Source: Paenibacillus tarimensis (lineage in GTDB: Bacteria > Bacillota > Bacilli > Paenibacillales > Paenibacillaceae). Taken from it: a stretch of DNA of 64,000 nucleotides. The translations under genes and the position numbers were made by a program. Positions within the stretch are counted from its first letter, which is position 1. Each line of letters opens with the position of its first letter. Where the stretch lies: NCBI RefSeq assembly GCF_021532315.1, contig NZ_JAKGAO010000011.1, positions 372,001 to 436,000 on the forward strand, given 5' to 3'. Under the pieces are notes generated by a model, which saw nothing but the letters and a program-made list of their open reading frames with translations, searched no databases and was not told the origin of the DNA. Positions 1 to 8,076 of the stretch are shown here, piece by piece.

Positions 1-1293
1 TACCGCGACCAGCATATGGCCCGCCAGCTCGGGATATTCCCGCCCAAGCTCCAGGCCGCCTATGTAGCCAGCCTGCAGAAGCTTGGCGGAGAGGTCATCC
101 GGTGATGTGCCTTCCGGCAGTTTAATGACAAATTCATTAAAGAAAGGCGCCTCAAATGCCAGCGACAAACCCGGCTCGGTAGCCGCCCGGCCAGCGGCAT
201 AGCGGGCCTTGCAATAGTTTTGTTTAGCTACCTCCTGCAAGCCCGCTTTTCCCATGACAGACAAATAAACAGATGCACAGAGAGCGAGCAGTGCTTGATT
301 AGAGCATATGTTAGAGGTCGCCTTCTCCCGCCGGATATGCTGCTCCCGCGCCTGCAGCGTCAGCACATACCCCCTCTTCCCTTCCTTATCAACCGTCTGT
401 CCGACAATACGTCCGGGCATTCGGCGCATAAGCGCTTCGGATACGGCGAAGAAGCCGCAGGTCGGACCGCCCAGCGATGCCGGGATGCCCAGCGGCTGTG
501 CGTCGCCTACAGCAACATCCGCCCCCAGATTCCCCGGCGCTTCCAGCAGTCCAAGTGATAACGGATTACAGCTGGTTACTAACAGTCCGCCGCGGGCATG
601 AACAATCCGGCCGCAGGCTTGGATATCTTCAATACAGCCGAAGAAGTTTGGCGACTGAACCAGAACAGCCGCTATCTCGTCGCTAGCCATGTTCTCCAGC
701 TCGTTCAGATCGGTTACCCCGCCGCAGTATCCGATCTCCACTATTTCCAGCCCCAGACCCCTGGCAGCGGTCTTCACGACAGCCCTCGCCTCCGGATGAA
801 CCGTGCTGGATAGCAGAACCCGGCTGCGCCCTGTGGCTGCACTGGCTAGTGCAGCTGCCTCCGCCAACGCTGTCGCCCCGTCGTACATGCTGGCATTGGC
901 TACCTTCATACCCGTCAGCTCGCACATATAGGACTGGAACTCGAATATAGCCTGCAGCTCGCCCTGGCTAATCTCCGGCTGGTAAGGTGTATAAGCGGTA
1001 TAGAACTCTGACCTTGATAAAATATGCGGTATGACGACCGGGATATGATGATCGTATAGTCCTGCCCCAAGAAAGCTGGTATACCGCTCCGCATCCCTAT
1101 TGCGGCCTGCCAGTTCCTTCATATGCTGCAGCAGCTCCGGCTCACTCATGGCCCCAGACATGCGGAGAGTACCTTGGTACCTCACCTTGGGCGGAATATC
1201 CGCAAATAAATCTTCAATCTCGCTTGCGCCAATGGCGGCCAGCATTTCAGCCTGATCCTCATCCGTCATAGGCAGATAACGATGCTTATTCAT
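1..1293 (-). CDS. gcvPA: Glycine dehydrogenase (decarboxylating) subunit 1, partial at window edge
   Basis: This is the N-terminal half of the split P-protein of the glycine cleavage system. With GcvPB it forms the PLP enzyme that decarboxylates glycine and passes the aminomethyl group to lipoyl-GcvH. The frame reads openly from ATG at 1293 through 431 codons to the left edge. It begins MNKHRYLPMTDEDQ and shows family stretches such as YTPYQPEISQGELQ, ASMYDGATALAEA and AQPLGIPASLGGP. GcvPA proteins are about 450 residues, so only some 15-20 C-terminal residues are missing. The start overlaps the gcvT stop (TGATG), so translation is probably coupled. The PLP lysine lies in GcvPB, expected just outside the window. 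Identification is firm. Confidence 0.95.
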   Translation of the reverse strand, partial: MNKHRYLPMTDEDQAEMLAAIGASEIEDLFADIPPKVRYQGTLRMSGAMSEPELLQHMKELAGRNRDAERYTSFLGAGLYDHHIPVVIPHILSRSEFYTAYTPYQPEISQGELQAIFEFQSYMCELTGMKVANASMYDGATALAEAAALASAATGRSRVLLSSTVHPEARAVVKTAARGLGLEIVEIGYCGGVTDLNELENMASDEIAAVLVQSPNFFGCIEDIQACGRIVHARGGLLVTSCNPLSLGLLEAPGNLGADVAVGDAQPLGIPASLGGPTCGFFAVSEALMRRMPGRIVGQTVDKEGKRGYVLTLQAREQHIRREKATSNICSNQALLALCASVYLSVMGKAGLQEVAKQNYCKARYAAGRAATEPGLSLAFEAPFFNEFVIKLPEGTSPDDLSAKLLQAGYIGGLELGREYPELAGHMLVAV

Positions 1294-2417
1294 CACTTAA
1301 CTCCTTTGCCAGACAGTGGCCTGCGATAAAATGGCGTCTTCACTACTTCGGCCTTAAGCCGTTTGCCCCGGATATCCACTTCAACTTCTGTTCCAACCGC
1401 TGTATAACCAATCTCCAGAAGAGCAAGCCCCAAGTTACGCTTCAACGTCGGCGACTGCGTTCCTGATGTCACTTCGCCTATAGGCCTGCCCATTGCATAG
1501 ACCTGATAATGGGAGCGGGGAATACCCCTTTCCCGCATTTCAATGCCGACGAGCTTCCGCTTGAGGCCTGCTTCCTTCTGCCTCACCAAGGCTTCCCGCC
1601 CGATAAAGCCGCCATCCTTATCCAGCTTCACGAACAAGCCGAGCCCGGCTTCCAGCGGTGAAATCGCTGGGGAGAGCTCCTGCCCGTACAGCGGAAGCCC
1701 AGCCTCAAACCGGAGTGTATCCCTAGCACCGAGGCCGGCCGGCACCAATCCTGCAGGCTCGCCTGCCTGCATTATTGCCCGCCAGATCACCGGGGCATCT
1801 GCGGCATTCGCATAGATTTCAAAGCCGTTCTCCCCTGTGTACCCGGTCCGCGACAACAGCACCTTGCAGCCGCTAATCACTGCCTCCGGAAGGAAGTGGA
1901 ATGGCGCCAAACCGTGTACAGCGGGGGCGTCCGTAAGCCGGGATAACACCGTACCGGCCAAGGGACCCTGCAGGGCAAGCAACGCAGTCGCTTCAGAGCG
2001 GTTATCGAGTGCAGCGCCTGGCAGCAGATGCTGCTGAAGCCATTCATAATCCTTATCAATGTTGGCGGCATTCACCACCAGCATGTACCGCTCCGCTGAT
2101 ACCCGGTAGACGAGGAGATCATCCACCGTACCGCCTTCCGCATTGCACATTAATGTGTATTGTGCAGCACCGTCGGTTAAGCGGGTTACATCATTGGTTG
2201 TCATCTGCTGCACATAAGCTTCCGCCTGACGGCCTGTGACCCAAATCTCGCCCATATGGGAAACGTCGAATAACGCTGCCCGCTCGCGCACTGCAGCGTG
2301 CTCTGCTCCGATGCCGCTGAACTGTACCGGCAGCTCCCAACCGCCAAAGTCGATACACCTTATTCCCGGGTGTTCCGCATAGAGCGAAAATAGCGGCGTA
2401 TGCTTTAAAATAGTCAA
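1293..2417 (-). CDS. gcvT: Aminomethyltransferase (glycine cleavage T-protein)
   Basis: GcvT transfers the methylene group from aminomethyl-lipoyl-GcvH to tetrahydrofolate, releasing ammonia in the cytosol. The 374-aa product has the usual family length. It has the GcvT signature DVSHMGEIWV near residue 51, the folate/catalytic loop GGTVDDLLVYR with acidic residues at 99-100, RTGYTGENGFE at about 190-200, and the C-terminal barrel domain from about residue 275. It is the first gene of a gcvT-gcvPA operon, as in other Firmicutes with split P-protein. The promoter at 2537-2567 sits in an inverted repeat. I found no recognisable glycine riboswitch in the roughly 120-nt leader, which is unusual for this operon. 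Confidence 0.96.
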   Translation of the reverse strand: MTILKHTPLFSLYAEHPGIRCIDFGGWELPVQFSGIGAEHAAVRERAALFDVSHMGEIWVTGRQAEAYVQQMTTNDVTRLTDGAAQYTLMCNAEGGTVDDLLVYRVSAERYMLVVNAANIDKDYEWLQQHLLPGAALDNRSEATALLALQGPLAGTVLSRLTDAPAVHGLAPFHFLPEAVISGCKVLLSRTGYTGENGFEIYANAADAPVIWRAIMQAGEPAGLVPAGLGARDTLRFEAGLPLYGQELSPAISPLEAGLGLFVKLDKDGGFIGREALVRQKEAGLKRKLVGIEMRERGIPRSHYQVYAMGRPIGEVTSGTQSPTLKRNLGLALLEIGYTAVGTEVEVDIRGKRLKAEVVKTPFYRRPLSGKGVK

Positions 2418-2536
2418 CTCCTCACCTCACACTTCGATTCAATCACACAGAACAGACTAAAGTTCTCTATGCCTGACAAGATGTGGGCACTCATGTACGC
2501 AATTGGTGCGGCCTTCTAAGCCGTCTTCACCTATTC

Positions 2537-2591
2537 ATAATATGAAACAAATTAGACCTTATGTCAATTAATATAACATAAGGTCTAATTT
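2537..2591 (-). promoter_or_regulatory. gcvT promoter embedded in a perfect 16-bp inverted repeat
   Basis: Two perfect 16-base arms (2549-2564 and 2576-2591, AAATTAGACCTTATGT and its complement) flank an 11-base spacer. On the minus strand a consensus -35 TTGACA (2567-2562) lies in the spacer and promoter-proximal arm. A -10 CATATT follows 17 bases later (2544-2539), or TATTAT 19 bases later. A repressor dimer bound to the repeat would cover the -35 box, so I infer an operator. As RNA it could also form a hairpin, but the T-tracts are poor for termination. The leader from here to gcvT lacks the conserved glycine-aptamer core. Confidence 0.6.
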
Positions 2592-2672
2592 TACCTGCGT
2601 ATGTTAGATACAGTAACTCAAATGTGACCAAGCACCCGGAAGTTATACCCCCTGGAGTACATTCCCGCCATC

Positions 2673-3734
2673 CTACACGTTACCACCCGACTCCGCTTCC
2701 CATTGTGCAACTGCCTCCCGCACTCTCGGTGCAACCTCAGTTCCCAGCAGCTCGATTGCCCGCATGACATCCTCATGCGGCATGGTACCCAGCGGCACAT
2801 GCAGGAAGAACCTCGTAATACCTACATGCTTGCGAAGATTGATGATCTTCCGGGCGACCGTCTCCGAATCCCCTACGTACAAAGCTCCTTCAACGCTGCG
2901 CGCCGCATCATATGAACCACGGTCATAATGACCCCAGCCCCGTTCGCGTCCAAGCAGGTTCATAACCTGCTGTGTGGAGGGAAAGAACTTGTCAGCAGCC
3001 AGTTCCGTGGTCTCCGCTATGAAGCCATGGGAATGGGAAGCTACCGGAAGCTTCGATACATCATGGCCGGCTTGCGCTGCTGCCCTCTTGTACAGCTGTA
3101 CGAGCGGCGCAAACTGCAGCGGGCTTCCGCCGATAATAGCCAGTACCAAGGGCAGACCAAGCAGACCGGCGCGCACGACTGACTCCGCGTTGCCTCCGCT
3201 TCCAATCCACACCGGGAGAGGGTCCTGTACAGGCCGTGGATACACCCCAAGGTTCTGTATAGCCGGCCGGTGACCGCCCCGCCAGGATACCTTCTCGGAA
3301 GCGCGCAGCTTAAGCAGCAGCTCCAGCTTCTCATCGAATAATTCGTTATAGTCCTCCAGGTCATAGCCGAACAGCGGGAATGACTCAATGAACGATCCCC
3401 GCCCTGCCATGATCTCTGCACGCCCATTCGATAACCCATCCAGCGTAGCGAAGTCCTGAAACACGCGTACCGGGTCAGCTGATGAGAGCACGGTAACCGC
3501 GCTTGTCAAACGGATACGAGTCGTCTGGGAGGCTGCAGCTGCCAGTACTACTGCCGGGGAGGATGCCGCGTAATCCTTGCGATGATGCTCGCCTACACCG
3601 TACACGTCAAGACCTACCTTATCCGCCAATACGATCTCTTCAACAACTTCACGCAGCCGCTGCGCGTGACTCATGACCTGGCCCGTCTGAACATCCGGTG
3701 AAGTCTCAACAAATGTGCTTATTCCAATCTCCAT
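2673..3734 (-). CDS. LLM-class flavin-dependent oxidoreductase
   Basis: This is a 353-aa bacterial-luciferase-like protein, expected to be a TIM-barrel FMN/F420-type oxidoreductase or monooxygenase of unknown substrate. It starts MEIGISTFVETSPD and shows the family stretches VYGVGEHHRKDYA (about residue 45), LTSAVTVLSSADPVRV (about 75), and GRAEIMAGRGSF followed by PLPVWIGSGGN. These match the luciferase-like subgroup often annotated as putative oxidoreductases. It has its own upstream region and no clear operon partner: 255 bases separate it from gcvT. The physiological reductase and substrate cannot be deduced from context. Confidence 0.85.
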   Translation of the reverse strand: MEIGISTFVETSPDVQTGQVMSHAQRLREVVEEIVLADKVGLDVYGVGEHHRKDYAASSPAVVLAAAASQTTRIRLTSAVTVLSSADPVRVFQDFATLDGLSNGRAEIMAGRGSFIESFPLFGYDLEDYNELFDEKLELLLKLRASEKVSWRGGHRPAIQNLGVYPRPVQDPLPVWIGSGGNAESVVRAGLLGLPLVLAIIGGSPLQFAPLVQLYKRAAAQAGHDVSKLPVASHSHGFIAETTELAADKFFPSTQQVMNLLGRERGWGHYDRGSYDAARSVEGALYVGDSETVARKIINLRKHVGITRFFLHVPLGTMPHEDVMRAIELLGTEVAPRVREAVAQWEAESGGNV

Positions 3735-4135
3735 TCTCGCATCCCTCCTGATAGTTCGACCCTATGGTCGCAATGCTGGATCCGCTAAGCCTGCGGCGCA
3801 GCGATAGACCCCCATAACTAACTTTTACTTTGTTTCTAACTCTATTATAGCACTGTTCCCCCTATTCAACACGCCATTCTACGGTTACCCGGCTGAACGG
3901 CCCAACAGCAAAAAGAAGCCCCGGCTACCGGAGGCTTCTTCCTCGTAATCATTAATCCAATCTCTACAGCTTCAACCCTGCAATTAAGCCTTCCGGAATA
4001 CTTGGACCCAATAGGTGCCGTAAATGGATCTTCTGGTCCAACCTTCGTCTGTGCTTCTCTATCATAGGGAGCTTTCCGGACAGAGTAAACCCTCGAACAT
4101 TTCTACCACAGGGGCTGCCTTCCACCTCTAATAGG
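3735..4135. other. Intergenic region between LLM gene and diguanylate cyclase
   Basis: No gene is supported here. A minus-strand TATAAT hexamer at about 3845-3850 may be the -10 box of the LLM gene promoter, though the -35 is weak. The terminator hairpin at 3911-3945 belongs to the diguanylate cyclase gene. The stretch 3946-4135 holds only a 71-codon open frame without ribosome binding site or recognisable motifs. Confidence 0.4.
3911..3945 (-). terminator. Intrinsic terminator downstream of diguanylate cyclase
   Basis: On the minus strand GAAGAAGCC(T)CCGG pairs with CCGGGGCTTCTT around a short loop and runs into TTTTT. It lies about 190 bases after the stop codon of the gene ending at 4136 and before the LLM gene's upstream region. 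Confidence 0.7.
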
Positions 4136-5731
4136 TCAGAGGACCTCGGCGCCAGTCTTATCCTCATATACCTGTACACAATTCCTGCCCATCTTCTTCG
4201 CTGTGTATAAGGCGGTATCCGCCTGCTGGATCAGAGCATGCATTAACTGGCTGTCATCTCCCCTGCCGACCCGGGCGCTCGCCACCCCAAAACTGGAAGT
4301 AATGTGAATCTGCCGGCTTCCCAGGGTTGGCCTCGCTTCGGCAACCTTCCTGCGGATCTGCTCCGCCAGCTCTGCTGCCTCTCTCTTGCAGGCATTAGGT
4401 ATACATAGAATAAACTCATCACCGCCATAACGCCCGGCAATCCCCCTGCCCCCTATCACATCCCGCGCAGCCGCTGCCGCCAATTGTAATGCCGTATCAC
4501 CAGCACCATGCCCATACGTATCATTCACTTGTTTGAAGGTGTCAATATCGAACATGATGACCGCCAGCTCGCCGTTCTGACCGGACAGTTCCTGAATCGC
4601 ATGCTCCGACTGATCCAGCAGCGCTGCGCGGTTAAGAAGCTGGGTTAAATTATCGGTGCTCGCCAGATACTTTAGGCGCGCTTCTATCTGTATGCGGTCT
4701 GTCATATTTACGAAGGAAACAATCGTACCCGATCTACCACTCTTCTGCTGTATCGGGTAAAACCGGATATGATAATGCAGCTTAGCGCCTTCTCGAATTA
4801 CCTCATAATCTGACTCCCGGGACTGCCGGAAAATCTCAGCCAACTGTTCTTCTCCGGCCGAAAGCCGATGAATGGACTGCCCCACCGCAAGTGGCGTTAA
4901 TGCTGGAATAACATCCGGCATGGCCGCATTATAGTCGGTAACTTCCCCCCGTTCATTCAGAACCAGGACACCCTCTCTCATATTCTCAAATACCAAATCC
5001 CGGGCGATCGGAACGGCATTGAACATCTGGTACCGTAGAAGTGCGATACTCTGCAGTACAAAGGACACACTCAAATATACAGGACCCAGATCAATCCCGT
5101 AGGGACTGCTGCCCCCGATGTAAAAGAAAGCTGCGAACACCGGTATCGTAAGCCCCGCAACCATAAGGAGGAGCTCTACGCGAAACCGGGAAGAAACTTT
5201 GCGAAGCTCCAGCAGCAGCACAATGACACTAGCAGCCATACATCCGTAGAGAAAGACAGAATGCACATGGAAATAGGGGCCATGCTCCAGCTGGACAATC
5301 GGGAAAGGCGCATCAGCCCGCAGCTTCATCGATGTATAATAAAGGTGATGCTCATCGTTGGTTATCTGGATAATTGTTGTTGACATCGGAATCAGCAATA
5401 GAACACAGTTGACCCAACCTTTAAGCTTGCGGCCGGCATAAGCCAGGGACATCAGCAGGGCGAACACGGGGATGAAGGGCAGCGGTATATATTCAATGCG
5501 CAGCCAGAAAGCGATTTGCTCAAGTGTTGGACTGGTCAGCTCGAACAGGTAAGCCAGACCGAACGCTGACGCCATGAAGGTCATGAGAATGTAATAGATG
5601 CCCCCAGGAGCGTATCTTAACCGGACCCCTGCATAAATGCATAATCCCAGACTTAACAGCGCACCTGTGAGGATCAATAGGATATAAATTATTAGTTCTT
5701 GCTCCATCTTCACCTGCTCCATCAGCTTCAA
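4136..5731 (-). CDS. Membrane diguanylate cyclase (7TM sensor, PAS, GGDEF)
   Basis: This 531-aa protein should make c-di-GMP from two GTP. About seven hydrophobic helices fill residues 12-235, in the style of the N-terminal 7TM region of histidine kinases. A PAS-like segment follows (about 245-355), then a GGDEF domain (about 360-525). The active-site loop RYGGDEF at 434-440 is intact, with FDIDTFKQVNDTYGHGAGD upstream, so it should be catalytic. The inhibitory I-site RxxD expected nine residues before GGDEF is absent (the aligned stretch reads GGRGIAGRY), suggesting no classical product inhibition. It is monocistronic with a terminator at 3911-3945. The sensed signal is unknown. Start choice is not certain: a second methionine lies at residue 4. 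Confidence 0.9.
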   Translation of the reverse strand: MKLMEQVKMEQELIIYILLILTGALLSLGLCIYAGVRLRYAPGGIYYILMTFMASAFGLAYLFELTSPTLEQIAFWLRIEYIPLPFIPVFALLMSLAYAGRKLKGWVNCVLLLIPMSTTIIQITNDEHHLYYTSMKLRADAPFPIVQLEHGPYFHVHSVFLYGCMAASVIVLLLELRKVSSRFRVELLLMVAGLTIPVFAAFFYIGGSSPYGIDLGPVYLSVSFVLQSIALLRYQMFNAVPIARDLVFENMREGVLVLNERGEVTDYNAAMPDVIPALTPLAVGQSIHRLSAGEEQLAEIFRQSRESDYEVIREGAKLHYHIRFYPIQQKSGRSGTIVSFVNMTDRIQIEARLKYLASTDNLTQLLNRAALLDQSEHAIQELSGQNGELAVIMFDIDTFKQVNDTYGHGAGDTALQLAAAAARDVIGGRGIAGRYGGDEFILCIPNACKREAAELAEQIRRKVAEARPTLGSRQIHITSSFGVASARVGRGDDSQLMHALIQQADTALYTAKKMGRNCVQVYEDKTGAEVL

Positions 5732-5944
5732 GGCCTAATTTGTCGAATTATGCAGACACTCGATTTATATTACCATAAACATCCACCCTTCTATAGTGGG
5801 AACTTACTAATCTCCATGTAAAAATTGTTAGGGAAAGATAATATCCCAAAACAAAAAGGGCTTTCCCTCATGACCTTAAAGAATCATGCCGAAAAACCCA
5901 TTCACACAGCTAAGATGTTCCATAGAGGGCTGCCGTACTGCCGG

Positions 5945-6403
5945 TTAGTCGGCCGCTCTGCCCTCGCCGCCCGGAACCGTAATACCGCGCTCCTCGAATA
6001 CCCTCCGGACGACATTGAGCCCTCCGCATGCCTTCGGGAATCCCGCATAGCCGCCGCAGTGAAGGACGATTTCCAGGATCTCTTCCGGCTTCAATCCAAC
6101 GTTAAGCGCCGCATGGACATGGAATGACAGCTGCTCCATAGCGCCTTGTGTGATCAGCGAAGTGATCGTAATAATTTCGCGCTGCTTTAGATCCAGAACC
6201 CCCCGTGAATACAGGTCCCCGAAACCGAAGGCCACCAAGGTACGACCAAAGTCCGGGTAGAATGCTCCGATTTCCTTAATCATGCTTACACCTTGATCTC
6301 CAACCATCGTCTGCAGCGTATCTATTCCGGTCTGATAGCGCTCCTGATTCGTCTGCTGCGGATTGATCTGGTCAAGCTTCGCTTGCTCCGATTGTTTGGT
6401 CAT
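5945..6403 (-). CDS. Carboxymuconolactone decarboxylase family protein
   Basis: The 152-aa product matches the CMD/AhpD-like all-helical fold: LKQREIITITSLITQGAMEQLSFHVHAALNVGLKPEEILEIVLHC followed by GGYAGFPKA. Members include gamma-carboxymuconolactone decarboxylases and peroxidatic AhpD-like proteins. The CxxC pair of AhpD is absent, with only isolated cysteines, so a decarboxylase or isomerase-type role is more likely than a thiol peroxidase role. It begins six bases after the upstream ThDP-enzyme gene, so the two are surely co-transcribed and probably act on the same pathway. Substrate unknown. Confidence 0.85.
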   Translation of the reverse strand: MTKQSEQAKLDQINPQQTNQERYQTGIDTLQTMVGDQGVSMIKEIGAFYPDFGRTLVAFGFGDLYSRGVLDLKQREIITITSLITQGAMEQLSFHVHAALNVGLKPEEILEIVLHCGGYAGFPKACGGLNVVRRVFEERGITVPGGEGRAAD

Positions 6404-6409
6404 ATTCCC

Positions 6410-8053
6410 CTAGCCCCTCTTCATCGTCGGCGGAATTTCATCCGGATCCATTATAATATCGATAACGCTTGTCCGGTTCTGCTGCAGCGCATCACGGATG
6501 GCGTGCCGCAGCTCCTCCACCGTCTCACATCGGTAACCGGCTGCGCCCATGGCCTCACCAAACTTTGCAGCGTCAAGCGGCACCTGATACTTCGTACCGA
6601 CCGCTCTGCCCAAATGCCGGCCCATTCCCTTATCCACCATATCCAGCCGCTGGTTATTGGCAACGAAGAACAGGACAGGCGCATCATGGTTCACCGCTGT
6701 GGATACCTCCGTACCGTTCATGAACATGCAGCCGTCACCCGACAGGCAGGCAACAACACGGTTAGGCATTCCCAGCTTGGCCCCGACCGCATAGCCGATT
6801 GCACGGCCCATCGTCGCGTATACTTCCTCAAAGTAAAACGTTCCGGGTACCTGAATATCCAGATACCTGATCGCGTAGAAGGAATGGCTTCCCGCATCGC
6901 CATAGATCAGGGTATCTGCCGGCAGCTCCTCCCGCAGCGTCTCCATAACCTGCTTGCCCTGCAGCAGACCAGCTGCCTCATCATCAGAAGCCGCAGCTTC
7001 ACTGGCAGCCGCAGCAGTCAAGACTGCCGGCAGTTCTCTGGAATGCGCCGTGCTCTCTGCTCTGGCAAGCAGCGCCTGCAGATTGCCGCGAATACTGCCA
7101 AGCACCGGCGTAACAGCAACCGGCAGCGCTTTTCCGATGAACCTGGCTTCATAATCGAAGTGGATGATATGCTTGGGGTACTGAGCAGGCTGCAGTCCCG
7201 GAATTTCCAGGTCACTCAACTGGCTTCCAACCACCACCATGAGATCGACACCCTGTTGCAGATAAGCATCTGCCATCTCACTGCCCCCGAGACCATAAGG
7301 CCCAAGAGACAGCGGATGATTCGAACGGATTGCGCCCTTACCGCCCGGAGTGGTCGCGACCGGGATGGACCACCGGGTAGCGAATGCCTCGATTTCCTCA
7401 TAGGCGTGCTGTGCGTGCAGCGCTCCCCCTACAAGCAGCAGGGGTCTTCTTGAAGAGGCAAGGAGGGAGGCGACATGTTCAAGATTCGAAGCGATCACCT
7501 GCGGATAAGCATCCGGAAGACGGATATCGAAGTCTTCCACCTGCTCGGTCAGCACATCTAGCGGAATGCAGAGATGAACGGGTCCCCTAACACCTGTATA
7601 TGCTTGTTCGATTGCATGCTCAAGATAGCTTCTAAATACCTCTGCGCGGTCTACCCGCGCGCTAAACTTCGTAACCGGCTCGAACATCTTAACCAGATCG
7701 GTGCCAAACATCGTGCTGTCCTGACCCAGAACCTTCCCGGCCTCTCGAATCGGCGGCGACCCTGTTATGAACAGAACCGGTACTTGGGAGAAGAGTGCTT
7801 GCCCTGCCGCTGTCAGCATATTAATACCCCCCGGACCCGCCGTTCCAACCGCCGCTCCGAGAGAACCACGGGCCAGCGCATAGCCTGCCGCCTGCAGTCC
7901 GGCCCCCTCCTCATGCTTGCTCAGCACAAATGTAATACCCGCGTTGTCCATGTCAAGCACAAGGGGAGTCACTGGCTTGCCGGGTATGCCAAATACATGG
8001 GTAACACCCCAGCTTATTAGATGCTTAACCAGCATATTGCTAACAGTTGGCAT
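6410..8053 (-). CDS. Thiamine-diphosphate-dependent enzyme (acetolactate synthase-like)
   Basis: This 547-aa protein has the three-domain layout of the acetolactate synthase/benzoylformate decarboxylase superfamily. The N-terminal PYR domain carries the cofactor-activating glutamate in KHEEGAG (about residue 48) and GTAGPGGINML. A central domain contains PLLLVGGAL. The C-terminal PP domain has the ThDP/Mg motif beginning GDGCMFMNGTE and ending with ANN. It lacks features that would assign it firmly to IlvB. Sulfoacetaldehyde acetyltransferase-like, benzoylformate decarboxylase-like or oxalyl-CoA-like roles are all possible. It is the first gene of a two-gene operon with the CMD-family protein six bases downstream, which suggests a decarboxylation or aromatic/organic acid route. 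Confidence 0.85.
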   Translation of the reverse strand: MPTVSNMLVKHLISWGVTHVFGIPGKPVTPLVLDMDNAGITFVLSKHEEGAGLQAAGYALARGSLGAAVGTAGPGGINMLTAAGQALFSQVPVLFITGSPPIREAGKVLGQDSTMFGTDLVKMFEPVTKFSARVDRAEVFRSYLEHAIEQAYTGVRGPVHLCIPLDVLTEQVEDFDIRLPDAYPQVIASNLEHVASLLASSRRPLLLVGGALHAQHAYEEIEAFATRWSIPVATTPGGKGAIRSNHPLSLGPYGLGGSEMADAYLQQGVDLMVVVGSQLSDLEIPGLQPAQYPKHIIHFDYEARFIGKALPVAVTPVLGSIRGNLQALLARAESTAHSRELPAVLTAAAASEAAASDDEAAGLLQGKQVMETLREELPADTLIYGDAGSHSFYAIRYLDIQVPGTFYFEEVYATMGRAIGYAVGAKLGMPNRVVACLSGDGCMFMNGTEVSTAVNHDAPVLFFVANNQRLDMVDKGMGRHLGRAVGTKYQVPLDAAKFGEAMGAAGYRCETVEELRHAIRDALQQNRTSVIDIIMDPDEIPPTMKRG

Positions 8054-8076
8054 AAGATTTTCCCCCTAGATAGTCT

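Noticed and set aside
2418-2540. Glycine riboswitch upstream of gcvT
   Set aside because: Looked for because it is expected there; the conserved aptamer core is not visible by eye. A covariance-model search would decide.
3964-4179. 71-codon minus-strand frame overlapping the end of the diguanylate cyclase gene
   Set aside because: No ribosome binding site, no motifs, overlaps a well-supported gene in another frame; read as chance.
6293-7453. 386-codon + strand frame
   Set aside because: It lies opposite the ThDP enzyme gene and has the Arg/Cys/His-rich make-up of an antisense shadow; no start signals.
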